Part shown: one piece after another, positions 63,901-64,000 of the stretch
Position numbering within the stretch: position 1 is the first letter of the stretch
Layout: every line of letters begins with the position of its first letter
Assembly (NCBI RefSeq): GCF_000972845.2
Contig: NC_040019.1
Location: 10,989,001-11,053,000, forward strand
Direction: 5' to 3'
DNA length: 64,000 nucleotides
From: Larimichthys crocea
Lineage: Eukaryota > Chordata > Actinopteri > Sciaenidae
Notes under the pieces: model-generated
Database searches by the model: none
Seen by the model: only the letters and a program-made list of their open reading frames with translations
What the model was told of the DNA's origin: nothing
Made by a program: the position numbers and the translations under genes

Positions 63901-64000
63901 TAGAGACAGCGTTGTTTTGAAGCGGATATTTAGCGCTACTATCGAAAACAGAGCCAGAGTTTCAGACAAAGGAATGTGGTGGCGTATAAAGTCGAAATCA
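60964..64000 (+). other. nedd4l intron 5 to window end
   Basis: Starts with a GTAAGA donor. I looked for the next family exon (TRDDFLGQ) and did not find it. No other gene, RNA or intact mobile element was seen; short open frames lack splice context. Confidence 0.55.

Overview
The window is vertebrate nuclear DNA, almost certainly from a teleost and probably a spiny-rayed one. Genes are split into many short exons with GT..AG introns, and there are many CA/TG/TA microsatellites, hAT-type MITEs and short interspersed repeats. All the proteins recognised are vertebrate proteins with fish-like sequence. There is no operon, phage, plasmid or CRISPR content.

Layout: (1) 531-2841, minus strand: brix1, 10 exons, complete. 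(2) 2842-6396: spacer with two arrays of a 'GCATGTTAGCATTA'-type minisatellite (one crossing a 50-N gap), transposon remnants and a perfect hairpin. (3) 6397-14589, plus strand: dnajc21, 12 exons, complete, with a hAT MITE in intron 4. (4) 15623-24804 and 25800-33531, minus strand: two complete tandem copies of agxt2. Each has 14 exons with identical exon lengths and encodes 516 residues. (5) 36159-43392, minus strand: prlr (prolactin receptor), 8 coding exons, 647 residues, plus a possible untranslated first exon near 47.3 kb. (6) 51853-60963, plus strand: the first five coding exons of a NEDD4-family E3 ligase, closest to nedd4l. They encode most of the C2 domain, and the gene runs off the right edge.

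Exon junctions were worked out by hand from splice sites, reading phase and family knowledge. For every complete gene the exon lengths add up to an open frame. brix1 and dnajc21 both serve 60S ribosome assembly. The two agxt2 copies encode mitochondrial class III aminotransferases. prlr and nedd4l are both linked to ion handling, but nothing here shows that they work together.

The most interesting items are the intact agxt2 tandem pair, with patchy near-identity reaching into introns (likely gene conversion) and copy 1 changed at usually conserved positions; a TA-flanked inverted-repeat element in an agxt2 intron; a prlr intron-like fragment downstream of prlr; and a local duplication enclosing a CA/TA/G29 block. 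I found no evidence for a wholly new biological system.
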